From CAWCPR01 sp963797475 (GTDB lineage Bacteria > Chloroflexota > Anaerolineae > Anaerolineales > UBA4823), in NCBI GenBank assembly GCA_963797475.1, contig CAWCPR010000001.1:310001-374000 (forward strand): a DNA stretch of 64,000 nt, read 5' to 3'. Positions 1 through 8,121 of the stretch are shown piece by piece. A program made the translations under genes and the position numbers. Each line of letters begins with the position of its first letter. Position 1 is the stretch's first letter. Below the pieces are notes generated by a model. It worked only from the letters and a program-made list of their open reading frames with translations. It ran no database searches and had not been told where the DNA came from.

Positions 1-792
1 CAGGCGATCGCTTTGCTCACAGATGTGCTGCGAAGCGGTTTCTGGTATGGGGAAACGCTGCTGCGCAAAAGTCCGGCGCTCAAGCCGCTGCAAGGCTTAC
101 CTGAGTTCGAAAAACTGGTCGCCTTGAACCAGGATCTGCAAGAAAAAGACCTGGCGCGCCAGTTTCCCCTGCTCATCTTGCGCGCCGAAGGCCGTTGTAA
201 AAGGGAAGAAACAGCTTGCCCGCTCATGATCGCTCTGCACGCCAACGCCGGGACTGCGAAGGATTCTGTCGCATTCTGGAAGCCGGCAGCCAGCGCCGGT
301 TGGTTGGTCGGCGCGCCGCAGTCCTCCCAGGCAATTTGGAAAGAGGCTTATGTGTGGGACGATCTCGACCGCTCGCGCCAGGAGATCCAGAAAGCGTTCG
401 GCGCGCTCACGGAACAGTACGCGGTGGACGCTCAACAGGCCGTTCTGGCGGGCCATTCCATGGGCGGCGAAGTTGCAATCTGGCTGGCGCTAACCGGGGC
501 CGTCCCGGCAACCGGGTTCATCGCCTTTGGCCCGGACGGCCCGTTTATGAATGACCTGGAAAGCTGGCTGGGAGTGATCCACGTAAACCAGAACCCGAAC
601 CTGCGCGGCTACCTGATCGTTGGGGAAGAGGATGACAGCGTTTCTCACGAGGCGATCCAGGACCTGGTGGAAATGCTCAACCAGGGCGGAGTTGTCTGCG
701 AGTTAGAAGAAGTGGCCCTGGCCGGGCACGATTACGCCCCTGAGTATGAGGACAGTATGCTGCGCGCGCTGGCGTTCATCAGCGGGGAATGA
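1..792 (+). CDS. Alpha/beta hydrolase (carboxylesterase/phospholipase-like), 5' partial
   Basis: The reading frame is open through base 1, so the gene starts upstream of the window. The first in-frame start codon is a TTG at 13, which is unlikely to be the real one. Counting from there, the serine elbow GHSMGG lies at 147-152 (Ser149), a following strand ends in VGEEDD (205-208, likely acid) and AGHDY carries the likely catalytic His239. The segment before the hydrolase fold (about 1-45) is helical and ends in a SPALKPLQG-type phrase that resembles a TPR or bacterial tetratricopeptide end. The family hydrolyses esters or thioesters; the substrate cannot be told. The gene converges with the LysM gene downstream. 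Confidence 0.7.
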   Translation, partial: QAIALLTDVLRSGFWYGETLLRKSPALKPLQGLPEFEKLVALNQDLQEKDLARQFPLLILRAEGRCKREETACPLMIALHANAGTAKDSVAFWKPAASAGWLVGAPQSSQAIWKEAYVWDDLDRSRQEIQKAFGALTEQYAVDAQQAVLAGHSMGGEVAIWLALTGAVPATGFIAFGPDGPFMNDLESWLGVIHVNQNPNLRGYLIVGEEDDSVSHEAIQDLVEMLNQGGVVCELEEVALAGHDYAPEYEDSMLRALAFISGE

Positions 793-831
793 AGCTGCCT
801 CACAGCCAATGACCCAACCCGCTTCGAGCGG

Positions 832-1857
832 CTAATACCCCCTCGCTAAACCGTACAGGCCGAACGATTGCAGTACACAGGTCAGACGCCCATATGGCCG
901 GTTTTCATTGCTTACCAGCAAGGTCGGACAAGGAATCCAGGCCGCTATGCTTGGGTCGTAGTGATAGATGCTCAACCTGCCTGAATCCCAACTGGCCCGA
1001 GTCTCCTTGTTCAGGTTGAAATACACGTATACCAGACCAATGACCTGATCGATCTCGCTTCTCCGGTTATCGACCAGGCGCACTCCCAACCACTGCTGAA
1101 GGAAGGCGATGCTCTGGTTGGTTTCGCTGCCGCTTGTATCGTAACGAGTCAGGGTCACCGTAGCATCATAGCCGGAGATTGAGAAAAACACCCCGCCATC
1201 CCCTAAAAAGACCTCTGCCGCCCGCTGGGGACGGATACCTTTGGAAGTCGATCCGGTCTGGCGGCTGACCAGGTCTGGGATCACACCGCTGGTCTCGTTT
1301 GCAAAAGTCTCCCCGACGAACAACCCTGAAACCGGGTTCACCAGCCGTACATCAATATTGCTAAAATTGGCCAGGGAGGTTGGGATGCCAAACGTATCCA
1401 CGAAAGTCCCATTGAGCGCTGCGCTAATTTTCTTCACCTGGACGGATCCGGAAGAAGCGCTCGCCGGGGCCATCACCACGTTATAGGTGACGTCGCTCGG
1501 GAAATCTTCACCGCGTACGGTCACCGTTTGGCCGGCAATGACGCTGACGATTTGCAGAGTCGGCGAGGTCACGTTTGGCTCGTGGCCTTGAGGGATGCAT
1601 AATTTTTGCCCCGGGTAGATCACCCAGGGGCTGGAGATGTCATTGGCGTCAGCAATCTGGCGCCAATCGGCGCGGTATAAAAGGCCAATCTCCACCAGGT
1701 ATTCACCTTTTTGAACGGTATGTGTAAACCGGCAGGCCGCAGCGCTTTCGGCAGCCACGGCAATACGGGCGGAAATACCCGCTCCAAGGGCACTGAAACC
1801 GAATGCCAACAGAAGGATGGCAACCTGTAGCCTGCCGGTTTTGATCCCCGAATACAT
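832..1857 (-). CDS. Secreted LysM-domain protein
   Basis: 341 residues. An N-terminal signal peptide or anchor (hydrophobic run about 11-36) is followed by one LysM domain at about 45-89, with the typical HTVQKGEYLVEI start and YPGQKLCIP end. The remaining 250 residues contain a beta-rich region and a C-terminal part I cannot assign. LysM domains bind peptidoglycan-type glycans, so the protein probably sits on the cell surface. It is the last gene of the obg-nadD-MFS run, 71 bp after the MFS gene, and may have its own promoter. No enzyme motif is seen. Confidence 0.65.
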   Translation of the reverse strand: MYSGIKTGRLQVAILLLAFGFSALGAGISARIAVAAESAAACRFTHTVQKGEYLVEIGLLYRADWRQIADANDISSPWVIYPGQKLCIPQGHEPNVTSPTLQIVSVIAGQTVTVRGEDFPSDVTYNVVMAPASASSGSVQVKKISAALNGTFVDTFGIPTSLANFSNIDVRLVNPVSGLFVGETFANETSGVIPDLVSRQTGSTSKGIRPQRAAEVFLGDGGVFFSISGYDATVTLTRYDTSGSETNQSIAFLQQWLGVRLVDNRRSEIDQVIGLVYVYFNLNKETRASWDSGRLSIYHYDPSIAAWIPCPTLLVSNENRPYGRLTCVLQSFGLYGLARGY

Positions 1858-1928
1858 CTCGTAGTCTCCTGACAGAATGGTTTCTTAAAAGCGAATGCCG
1901 GAGCGTGCTTCGCTCGGACGCAAGCCGG

Positions 1929-3209
1929 TTACGTGGAAGCCGCCGGTATGGAGGCTGCCAGGGCGCAGGCCGCCAGGGCGATGCCGCCGGTAAGGTGAAA
2001 AATCGGCGGGAGACCCCAGCGATCCGCCAGAAAGCCGGTTAATAAAGTCCCTAAAGCCCCGCTGGTAAACATAAAACCCAGGATCAGGCCAGAAGCCAGG
2101 GCCACCCCGCTGGGGATCATACGCTGCGCCAGCACGACGATGATGCTGTGCGTTGCCCCGGTCAAAGCCCCCGAGAGCGGGATGAGCAGGAAGAGCCAGG
2201 GCGACCAGCCAACCGAGCCTACCAGGAACAGGGGGACGCTCGCCAACCCCAGGGCAATCGAGGCGACCCTTCTTTTCCCATATCGATCGGCCAGGTTGCC
2301 GCCCAAAGCATTGCCAACCGCCGAGCCGCCCATAAACATTGCCGCCACTGCACCATACACCCCGGCCGTCTGGCCCAAATCGCTGACGTATTTGGGGACA
2401 AACGTGATCATATTCTGTTGGCCCCAGGCCTGGAAGGCCGCCAACAGCGCGAATGCGACCAGCGGCAAAATATCCCGGCGCAAATCCCGGGCCGGCGGTT
2501 TGACAGCGGCGACCTCACCTTCTACCAGCCTGGCAGCCCGGCTCGAACCCATCCCTGGCAGGCTTTCCGGGAATGAGTGGGCCACGGGCCCGTGGACAAC
2601 GGGCACCGGAGCCGTAAATCCAACCGCCTGGAGCGCCGGGGCCATGACCAACGCCGGTCGAAGCTGGTAAGCCGCGTTCATTCCGATCGGGACAGCCAGC
2701 ACTGCCAGGATCAGCAAGCCCGGTGGGCCAAAGCGGTCCAGGAGCGGCCCGCCCACCAGCGGCCCCACGAAAAAGCCGGTCTGGCCAAAGACGAAAAAAT
2801 AAGCCGCTGATGTGGTTTCACGACCGGAAAAATGGGTCCGGCCGCGCAGGGTGGCCTGCATGGTGCCGGCCGGATGGAAAGCAGCCGAGCCGAAGCTGGC
2901 CAGGATCAGGAGCCACAGCGCGACTTGCCCGGGGACCAGCAAGGCCATTGCAAAGAAAGCCGCCATCCACAGGACGCCGCCGGCGGCGATCCAGCGCGGT
3001 CCAAACCTGTCCGTAAGATAACCAAACACTGGTTGGATCAGGCTGCCGGAAACAACGTACAGGGTGCTGAAGAGCCCCAACGAGGCATTCGTCAGGCCTA
3101 AAGGTCCGCTCAAATAAGTGAGCAGCACCGCGCGCTGGCTGTTAAGACCATCCACGATCAGATGGCTGAAGGCCACGGAAGAGAAGAGGGCATCAAGAAG
3201 AAGGGACAT
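1929..3209 (-). CDS. MFS transporter, fosmidomycin-resistance-like
   Basis: About 426 residues with twelve hydrophobic segments in two groups of six, joined by a polar loop near residues 200-245. The first half has a GYLTDRFGPRW loop and the second half NLADRYGKRR, the paired loop 2-3 signature of the major facilitator superfamily. The overall pattern fits the Fsr-type drug efflux subgroup, but the substrate is unknown. I prefer the ATG at 3209; a TTG at 3233 adds eight residues and neither start has a strong Shine-Dalgarno. It begins about 36 bp after nadD and is probably cotranscribed with it. Confidence 0.75.
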   Translation of the reverse strand: MSLLLDALFSSVAFSHLIVDGLNSQRAVLLTYLSGPLGLTNASLGLFSTLYVVSGSLIQPVFGYLTDRFGPRWIAAGGVLWMAAFFAMALLVPGQVALWLLILASFGSAAFHPAGTMQATLRGRTHFSGRETTSAAYFFVFGQTGFFVGPLVGGPLLDRFGPPGLLILAVLAVPIGMNAAYQLRPALVMAPALQAVGFTAPVPVVHGPVAHSFPESLPGMGSSRAARLVEGEVAAVKPPARDLRRDILPLVAFALLAAFQAWGQQNMITFVPKYVSDLGQTAGVYGAVAAMFMGGSAVGNALGGNLADRYGKRRVASIALGLASVPLFLVGSVGWSPWLFLLIPLSGALTGATHSIIVVLAQRMIPSGVALASGLILGFMFTSGALGTLLTGFLADRWGLPPIFHLTGGIALAACALAASIPAAST

Positions 3210-3245
3210 AGAAGAAAAGAATTGGGGATCCAACCAGCCGGCGCT

Positions 3246-3866
3246 TTAACCGGCGCTTTCACCTTTGTAAAGATCGTGGGCAAGGATATATTGGTAAACT
3301 GCACTGGTCAGGTAATAGCGAAAGGGACGGCCGGAGCTCACCCGCTGGCGGATTTGCGAAGCCGAGATCTCCAGGAGCGGCGCTTCGACAAAACGCAATT
3401 TCTGGCGAACGCCAGGCAGCTTCGCCTCGAGCGTGTGCAGGTCGAGCTTTTCGAACGGGCGGTGCACGACCGCCAGCGCGTCGCAAGCTGCCAGGAAAGC
3501 GGCCGGTTCGTGCCAGGTGGGTAGATCGCCGAGCGAATCGCCGCCCATGACGAACACCAGGGCGTCCTGCGGGTGGTCCGCTCGCAGGCAGCGCAAGGTA
3601 TCCAGCGAATAGTGCGGCGCGGGCCGTTCGATATCCACGAGCGAAATCTCAAAGGCCGGGTCGTCCTGAACGGCGAACTGCAGCATTGCCAGGCGCTGCG
3701 CTAACGGGGTGATGGCCTGGCCTTGCTTGTGGGGCGGCTCAGGGGTCAGCACCCACAGGATGCGGTCGAGCGCCAGTTGCGCCCGGACCTCCGCTGCCAG
3801 GATCAAATGACCCACGTGCGGCGGGTCGAATGTACCCCCGAAGACGCCCAGGCTCAATCCTGCCAT
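3246..3866 (-). CDS. nadD: Nicotinate-nucleotide adenylyltransferase
   Basis: 206 residues, normal for NadD. It joins ATP and nicotinate mononucleotide to give deamido-NAD in NAD synthesis. The nucleotidyltransferase motif GGTFDPPHVGH is at 10-20, and the C-terminal ISASQIRQRV motif that contacts the phosphates is at about 166-175. The start overlaps the end of obg by 13 bp, so the two genes are translationally coupled. The obg-nadD pairing is common in bacteria and supports the call. Confidence 0.92.
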   Translation of the reverse strand: MAGLSLGVFGGTFDPPHVGHLILAAEVRAQLALDRILWVLTPEPPHKQGQAITPLAQRLAMLQFAVQDDPAFEISLVDIERPAPHYSLDTLRCLRADHPQDALVFVMGGDSLGDLPTWHEPAAFLAACDALAVVHRPFEKLDLHTLEAKLPGVRQKLRFVEAPLLEISASQIRQRVSSGRPFRYYLTSAVYQYILAHDLYKGESAG

Positions 3867-5113
3867 TCCAGCTCATATTCGCCGATGTAGACGGTTTCGC
3901 CGTCCTGCACGCCGGCCTTGCGCAAGGCTGCGTCGATGCCCAACGTCTCTAAAATGCGCTGGAAGCGCCGGATGGACTGGTCATATTCCCAATAGGTCAT
4001 GGCAGCCGCGCGTTGGATGGCCTGCCCGGAGACGTGCCAGCCGTCTGCATCTCGCTGAATGCTGAACGCCTTCGGGTCGTCTTCGACCCGGTAAACAGGC
4101 ATCTCCTCAAAAGAGGGCGCTGGCGGGGCTTCTTTGAGAAGTTGAGAAGCCCGGTAAAGGACCTGGCGCACGTTGGTGCCGGCGACGGCTGAGACAGCGA
4201 CGGGTTCATAGCCGCGGCGCTTCAACCCGGCGGAAATCTCAGGCCAGCGGGCCTGGACTTCGTCCAGGTCGATCTTATTAAGAGCCACAACCTGGGGCTT
4301 CTCCTTCAGATCCGGGTCGAACAAAGCCAGCTCGCTGTTGATTTGGGCCAGGTCGAGCAGCGGGTCCTCCGCCATCCCGTCCAGCAGATGGATCAGGACA
4401 CGCGTGCGCTGGATATGGCGCAGAAAGTCATGCCCCAGGCCGATGCCCAGGTGTGCGCCTTCGATCAAGCCGGGGATATCCGCCAGGACCAGGCTGGTGT
4501 CTTCGTCCAGGTTGGCCACGCCCAGGTTCGGTTCGAGTGTGGTAAACGGGTAGGGGGCGATTTTTGGCTTCGCATTGCTAACCGCTGCCAGGAAAGTCGA
4601 CTTGCCGGCGTTCGGCGCGCCGACAATACCCACGTCGGCGATCAGCTTCAGCTCCAGGCGCAAGCGGCGCTCCCCGGCTGGCTCTCCGCGCTCAGCCGTG
4701 CGCGGCACCTGGCGGACCGAGCTGGCGAAATGGGTGTTGCCGCGGCCTCCGCGCCCGCCGCGCGCCGCCACCCAGCGTTGGCCTGGCTCGACCAGGTCGG
4801 CTAACAGTGCGCCGGTCGCGTCATCGTAGACGATCGTGCCCGGCGGCAGCAGGATGACCAGGTCTTCGCCGGAACGACCGGTCATATTTTGCTTGGCGCC
4901 GTTGGCGCCATCCTGAGCTTTGAAGCGGGTCTGCTGGCGGAAGGCAGACAGGGTATTGAGAGTTGCCGAGACTTCCAGTAAGACGTCGCCGCCCTTGCCG
5001 CCGTCGCCGCCGTCCGGCCCGCCGCGCGGCACGAACTTCTCCCGGCGGAAATGCACCATCCCATCCCCGCCCTTACCCGCTATTACGAAGATTTGCGCCT
5101 GATCAATAAACAT
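3854..5113 (-). CDS. obg: Obg GTPase, ribosome assembly
   Basis: 419 residues from the ATG at 5113, which has a GGAGG about 7 bases upstream; an in-frame ATG at 5164 would add 17 non-conserved residues and is rejected. The glycine-rich Obg fold covers 1-157 (KGGDGMVHFRREKFVPRGG). The G domain shows GAPNAGKST at 165-173, DIPG at 212-215 and NKID at 279-282. A C-terminal OCT domain occupies about 340-419. Obg binds the 50S subunit and links GTP level to ribosome maturation and growth. It leads the obg-nadD-MFS run. Confidence 0.95.
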   Translation of the reverse strand: MFIDQAQIFVIAGKGGDGMVHFRREKFVPRGGPDGGDGGKGGDVLLEVSATLNTLSAFRQQTRFKAQDGANGAKQNMTGRSGEDLVILLPPGTIVYDDATGALLADLVEPGQRWVAARGGRGGRGNTHFASSVRQVPRTAERGEPAGERRLRLELKLIADVGIVGAPNAGKSTFLAAVSNAKPKIAPYPFTTLEPNLGVANLDEDTSLVLADIPGLIEGAHLGIGLGHDFLRHIQRTRVLIHLLDGMAEDPLLDLAQINSELALFDPDLKEKPQVVALNKIDLDEVQARWPEISAGLKRRGYEPVAVSAVAGTNVRQVLYRASQLLKEAPPAPSFEEMPVYRVEDDPKAFSIQRDADGWHVSGQAIQRAAAMTYWEYDQSIRRFQRILETLGIDAALRKAGVQDGETVYIGEYELEWQD

Positions 5114-5140
5114 AAATTGCCTCCGACTGAAGCGCACTCG

Positions 5141-5146
5141 ATTATA
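5141..5146 (-). promoter_or_regulatory. -10 box upstream of obg
   Basis: Read on the minus strand this is TATAAT, 28 bases before the obg start. No good -35 box lies at the right distance, so only the -10 is claimed. Confidence 0.4.
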
Positions 5147-5188
5147 CCAGGGCAGCGCAGTCACTCACGCGATAGGTTAAACAAGAAG

Positions 5189-5217
5189 TGGGGTCGGCGC
5201 ACTGAGCGTCGACCCCA
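5189..5217. terminator. Hairpin between obg promoter and GNAT remnant
   Basis: TGGGGTCG (5189-5196) pairs with CGACCCCA (5210-5217), loop of 13. There is no T-run on either side, so it may be a terminator remnant or a repeat rather than an active terminator. Confidence 0.3.
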
Positions 5218-5308
5218 TATCATTCCCTGACGTGATACGGGCTTAGGCTTTCTTTTCTGTCTGCAAATGGCAAGTTATAATATGTCCACTCGATATGGAT
5301 AAAAGAGA

Positions 5309-5555
5309 GCTTCTAGGAATTTCCACACCGGCAGCAGCTTTGCCAGCCTTTGGGGTGGTTCGACGCTGCCCCGGTTCCGAAACCAGGGTCATTATGGACT
5401 CCTGCTCGCCGCCCGCGCCCAAGAGGCGCGTAAAAAAAGGTTTTTCGCTGCTCACCGTGGATGCCAGCCCGATGAGCCTGCCCTTTCTGGAAAAATATGG
5501 CTTCCGAAATCTGGCCAACTCAACCCCCTGCAATTGGAGAATTGTGGAAGGGTAG
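5309..5555 (+). pseudogene. Remnant of a GNAT acetyltransferase (C-terminal half)
   Basis: Two adjoining frames together read like the end of a GNAT N-acetyltransferase. The first gives GGSTLPRFRNQGHYGLLLAA (acetyl-CoA loop region) and runs to about 5430. The second continues with LLTVDASPMSLPFLEKYGFR and ends at the stop 5553-5555. They join at a run of seven A at 5432-5438, so one base was gained or lost there. The N-terminal half is missing. The rest of 5218-5807 holds no other gene apart from the rex promoter region. Confidence 0.6.
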
Positions 5556-5728
5556 CCAAAATTTAGCGCCTCAGGACTTTGGCTTAACTCGGTTATTCGG
5601 AGTCGAAACGAGCCGCCCGCCCATGCAATCCAAAGCTTACAAAGGCGAGCGGTTTTTTGTTAGAGCATTTGCGACGAATGAGCTTGTGATAGACTTGTAC
5701 GCTAGTTGCGCAATTTGTAACGAAGATA

Positions 5729-5757
5729 TTCCATAAAAAACGAATTTGTGGTAAATT
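5729..5757 (+). promoter_or_regulatory. Candidate rex promoter
   Basis: An extended -10, TGGTAAATT (TAAATT at 5752-5757), is preceded at 17 bases by TTCCAT (5729-5734). It lies about 50 bases before the rex start. No clear Rex operator of the TTGTGA-N6-TCACAA kind was found. Confidence 0.35.
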
Positions 5758-5807
5758 GAACAGGGTTGGAAACCACTCATATCGTTAACTTCAGGAGGAA
5801 ATCATCT

Positions 5808-6428
5808 ATGGAGGACAAGAATATCCCCGATATCGTTATTGGGCGCCTTCCGCTGTACCTGCGGGCGCTGCAGCGGATGACTGCCGAGGGGCGCCAGGTC
5901 ACTTCTTCACAAGAATTAGGCGAGCGGCTGGGCATTTCGGCCGCCCAGATCCGCAAAGATCTCTCGCAATTCGGCGAGTTTGGCAAGCAGGGCACCGGAT
6001 ACACCATTGACTACCTGGTCGAGCAGTTGCGCAACATCTTACGTGTCGATAAGGATTGGGACATTGCGGTGGTCGGAGCCGGGGATATCGGCAGCGCCGT
6101 GACGCGCTACCGGGGTTTCGCTAACCGCGGCTTCTGTGTCAAGATGGTTTTCGATAACGATCCAGAGAAAGTTGGTGTCCGTATCGGCGAATTTACCGTT
6201 CAGGATATCAGCGAGATGGAATCGGCGATCCAGGAGGCGGGGATCAAGCTTGCAATGATCGCCGTGCCTGCATCCAATGCCCAGGAAGTAGCCGACCGGC
6301 TGGTGAAATCCGGAGTCAAGGCAATTCTGAATTATGCCCCGCTGAGTATCAGCATCCCTCCGGAAGTGCACGTGCAATACATCGACCCGGCCATCCACCT
6401 GCAGCGGATGACTTACTACCTGGATTAA
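5808..6428 (+). CDS. rex: Redox-sensing transcriptional repressor Rex
   Basis: 206 residues from the ATG at 5808, with AGGAGG at 5793-5798; an upstream in-frame ATG (5766) has no such site. The N-terminal winged helix (about 1-80) contains SAQIRKDLSQFGEFGKQGTG, the Rex DNA-recognition helix region. A Rossmann NAD(H) domain follows with VVGAGDIGSAV at about 88-98. Rex represses fermentation and respiration genes when NADH is low and releases DNA when NADH is high. It stands alone between two opposing transcription units. Confidence 0.95.
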   Translation: MEDKNIPDIVIGRLPLYLRALQRMTAEGRQVTSSQELGERLGISAAQIRKDLSQFGEFGKQGTGYTIDYLVEQLRNILRVDKDWDIAVVGAGDIGSAVTRYRGFANRGFCVKMVFDNDPEKVGVRIGEFTVQDISEMESAIQEAGIKLAMIAVPASNAQEVADRLVKSGVKAILNYAPLSISIPPEVHVQYIDPAIHLQRMTYYLD

Positions 6429-6576
6429 AGCTGCACCTACAACTTTCTGATCCAGTCGAAGCCGGCCCCCAAGTCCAGGAGAATCCCGACGCCAGGCGCA
6501 GCTTCGCCTGCCTTGAGGAAATCCGCACAACAGGCCGGCATAAGCCGCCCAGCCAGGTGCCTGCCTGAATCATATA

Positions 6577-6613
6577 AAACGGGCCGCCTCTCCATTCGAG
6601 CGACGGCCCGTTT
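6577..6613. terminator. Bidirectional terminator between rex and mreB
   Basis: AAACGGGCC (6577-6585) pairs with GGCCCGTTT (6605-6613). The A-rich start and T-rich end let it serve both convergent genes. Confidence 0.7.
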
Positions 6614-6627
6614 GCGTTTCCCGAACA

Positions 6628-7635
6628 CTAAACCGGCAGCAAATTGCGCCGGATCAATGGATACATCGCCAGGGCGCGCGCCGCGCCTTCGGCGGTGCAG
6701 ATGGTAGGGCTGTCCACCAGGTATGCCGGCACGCCCAGCTCCTTGGTCATCAGCTTATCGATGCCGCGCAGAAGGGCCCCGCCCCCGGTGAGCGCCACGC
6801 CGCGGTCGATGATATCGGAAACCAGCTCGGGCGGTGTTTTTTCCAACACCCGCCGGGAGGTCTCCACGATATCCGCCAATGGATCGCGCAGCGCCTCGAC
6901 TACTTCTCCGGTCGTCAAGGTGGCCGGGCGCGGTAGGCCGCTGACCTGATCCTGCCCCTGGATCTCCATACTTTGCTCTTCATCCTGATGCACGGCTGCG
7001 CCAATCTTGATTTTGACCTGCTCGGCAGTCAACTGGCCGATGATCAAGCCATATTTCTTGCGAACGTAGGCCACAATTGCTTCGTCCTGGGCCATCCCCC
7101 CGGCGCGCAGGGTCTCGGCGGCGACAATCCCGTACATCGCCAGCACAGCCGCCTGGGTAGCGCCCCCGCCCAGGCAGAGCAGCATATTCCCCGAAGGTGT
7201 ACCGATGGGCAAATCCACGCCGATCGCGGCTGCCAACGGCTGCTGGATCAGGTAAGCTTCCCGGCTGCCGGCCTGCAGCGAGGCTTCGTGCACGGCGCGG
7301 CTCTCCACGCTCGTCACGCCGTACGGGACGGTTACCATTACCCGCGGCCTGAAAATGCGCAGCGGGCCGCTCACTTTGCGTAGCAGCGCTTCTAGCATGT
7401 ACTCGGTGACTTCGTAATCGGCGATGACGCCGTTCATTAACGGGCGGGTGACTTCCAGGGTCTCCGGGACGCGGCCATACATATCCTGCGCCTCCTGTCC
7501 CCAGGCGACCATCTTTTGTTCCTGGACGACGATTGCAGCGACAGTTGGCTCCTCGAGGATGAGCTCATTTCCCTCAACCACGCGCGTATATAAGGTTCCC
7601 AGGTCGATGCCCAGGTCCTTAGAGAATAAGGCCAT
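6628..7635 (-). CDS. mreB: MreB/actin-like rod-shape protein
   Basis: 335 residues, normal for MreB. The actin-fold phosphate-1 motif GIDLGTLYTRV is near residues 9-19, and the second phosphate region with CLGGGATQA lies near 155. ALTGGGALLRGID near the end is the adenosine motif. MreB polymers under the membrane guide cell-wall synthesis. The gene begins 3 bp after the atpC stop, so it is probably cotranscribed with the F1 genes, an unusual linkage. Since filamentous Anaerolineae vary in shape machinery, a diverged MreB-like role is possible. Confidence 0.85.
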   Translation of the reverse strand: MALFSKDLGIDLGTLYTRVVEGNELILEEPTVAAIVVQEQKMVAWGQEAQDMYGRVPETLEVTRPLMNGVIADYEVTEYMLEALLRKVSGPLRIFRPRVMVTVPYGVTSVESRAVHEASLQAGSREAYLIQQPLAAAIGVDLPIGTPSGNMLLCLGGGATQAAVLAMYGIVAAETLRAGGMAQDEAIVAYVRKKYGLIIGQLTAEQVKIKIGAAVHQDEEQSMEIQGQDQVSGLPRPATLTTGEVVEALRDPLADIVETSRRVLEKTPPELVSDIIDRGVALTGGGALLRGIDKLMTKELGVPAYLVDSPTICTAEGAARALAMYPLIRRNLLPV

Positions 7636-7638
7636 GGC

Positions 7639-8097
7639 CTATCTTTGTTCCCCCGAAGTCGATCCACCCATCCCCGGCGGACGCGAGCCGCTGCGAAAGC
7701 GCCGGGCAGCTTCCAGGCGCAGGTTCGAGCGCTTCAACGCGGCTTCCATCGCCAGGTAAGTATCCGTATCCGGCGGCGGGCCTTCCTCGAGCATCTGCTC
7801 GGCCCGCTGCTTGGCGGCTTCGGCTCGAGACACATCGATTTCGGCGACATTCTCGGCAGCGTCCGCCAAAACTGTGATCAGGTCTGGCTGAACTTCGATT
7901 ACGCCCCCGGCGACGGCGAAATCTTCCTCTTTTCCCCGGTAACGGACCTTCAATATGCCAAACCGCAGCGTGGAGAGCAAGGGCGCGTGGTTGGGTAGGA
8001 TGCCCATCTCGCCATCCGCGCCCGGCACCACCACCATGTCGGCGTCGCCGCTGAAAACCATGCGGTCCTGAGATACGATGTCAATCCGAATAGGCAT
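7639..8097 (-). CDS. atpC: F-type ATP synthase epsilon subunit
   Basis: 152 residues. The N-terminal beta sandwich (about 1-85, with PGADGEMGILPNHAPLLSTL) is typical of epsilon, followed by a C-terminal helical hairpin (about 90-130). Epsilon belongs to the central stalk and can inhibit ATP hydrolysis. It follows atpD by 24 bp. Confidence 0.93.
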   Translation of the reverse strand: MPIRIDIVSQDRMVFSGDADMVVVPGADGEMGILPNHAPLLSTLRFGILKVRYRGKEEDFAVAGGVIEVQPDLITVLADAAENVAEIDVSRAEAAKQRAEQMLEEGPPPDTDTYLAMEAALKRSNLRLEAARRFRSGSRPPGMGGSTSGEQR

Positions 8098-8121
8098 AGC
8101 GATATCCTTCGCAGCGATTGG

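Noticed and set aside
5243..5533. 96-codon minus-strand frame upstream of obg
   Set aside because: It is antisense to the GNAT remnant and has no family pattern.
5690..5760. Rex operator upstream of rex
   Set aside because: TTGTGA occurs at about 5685, but its mirror half is absent, so self-regulation cannot be claimed.
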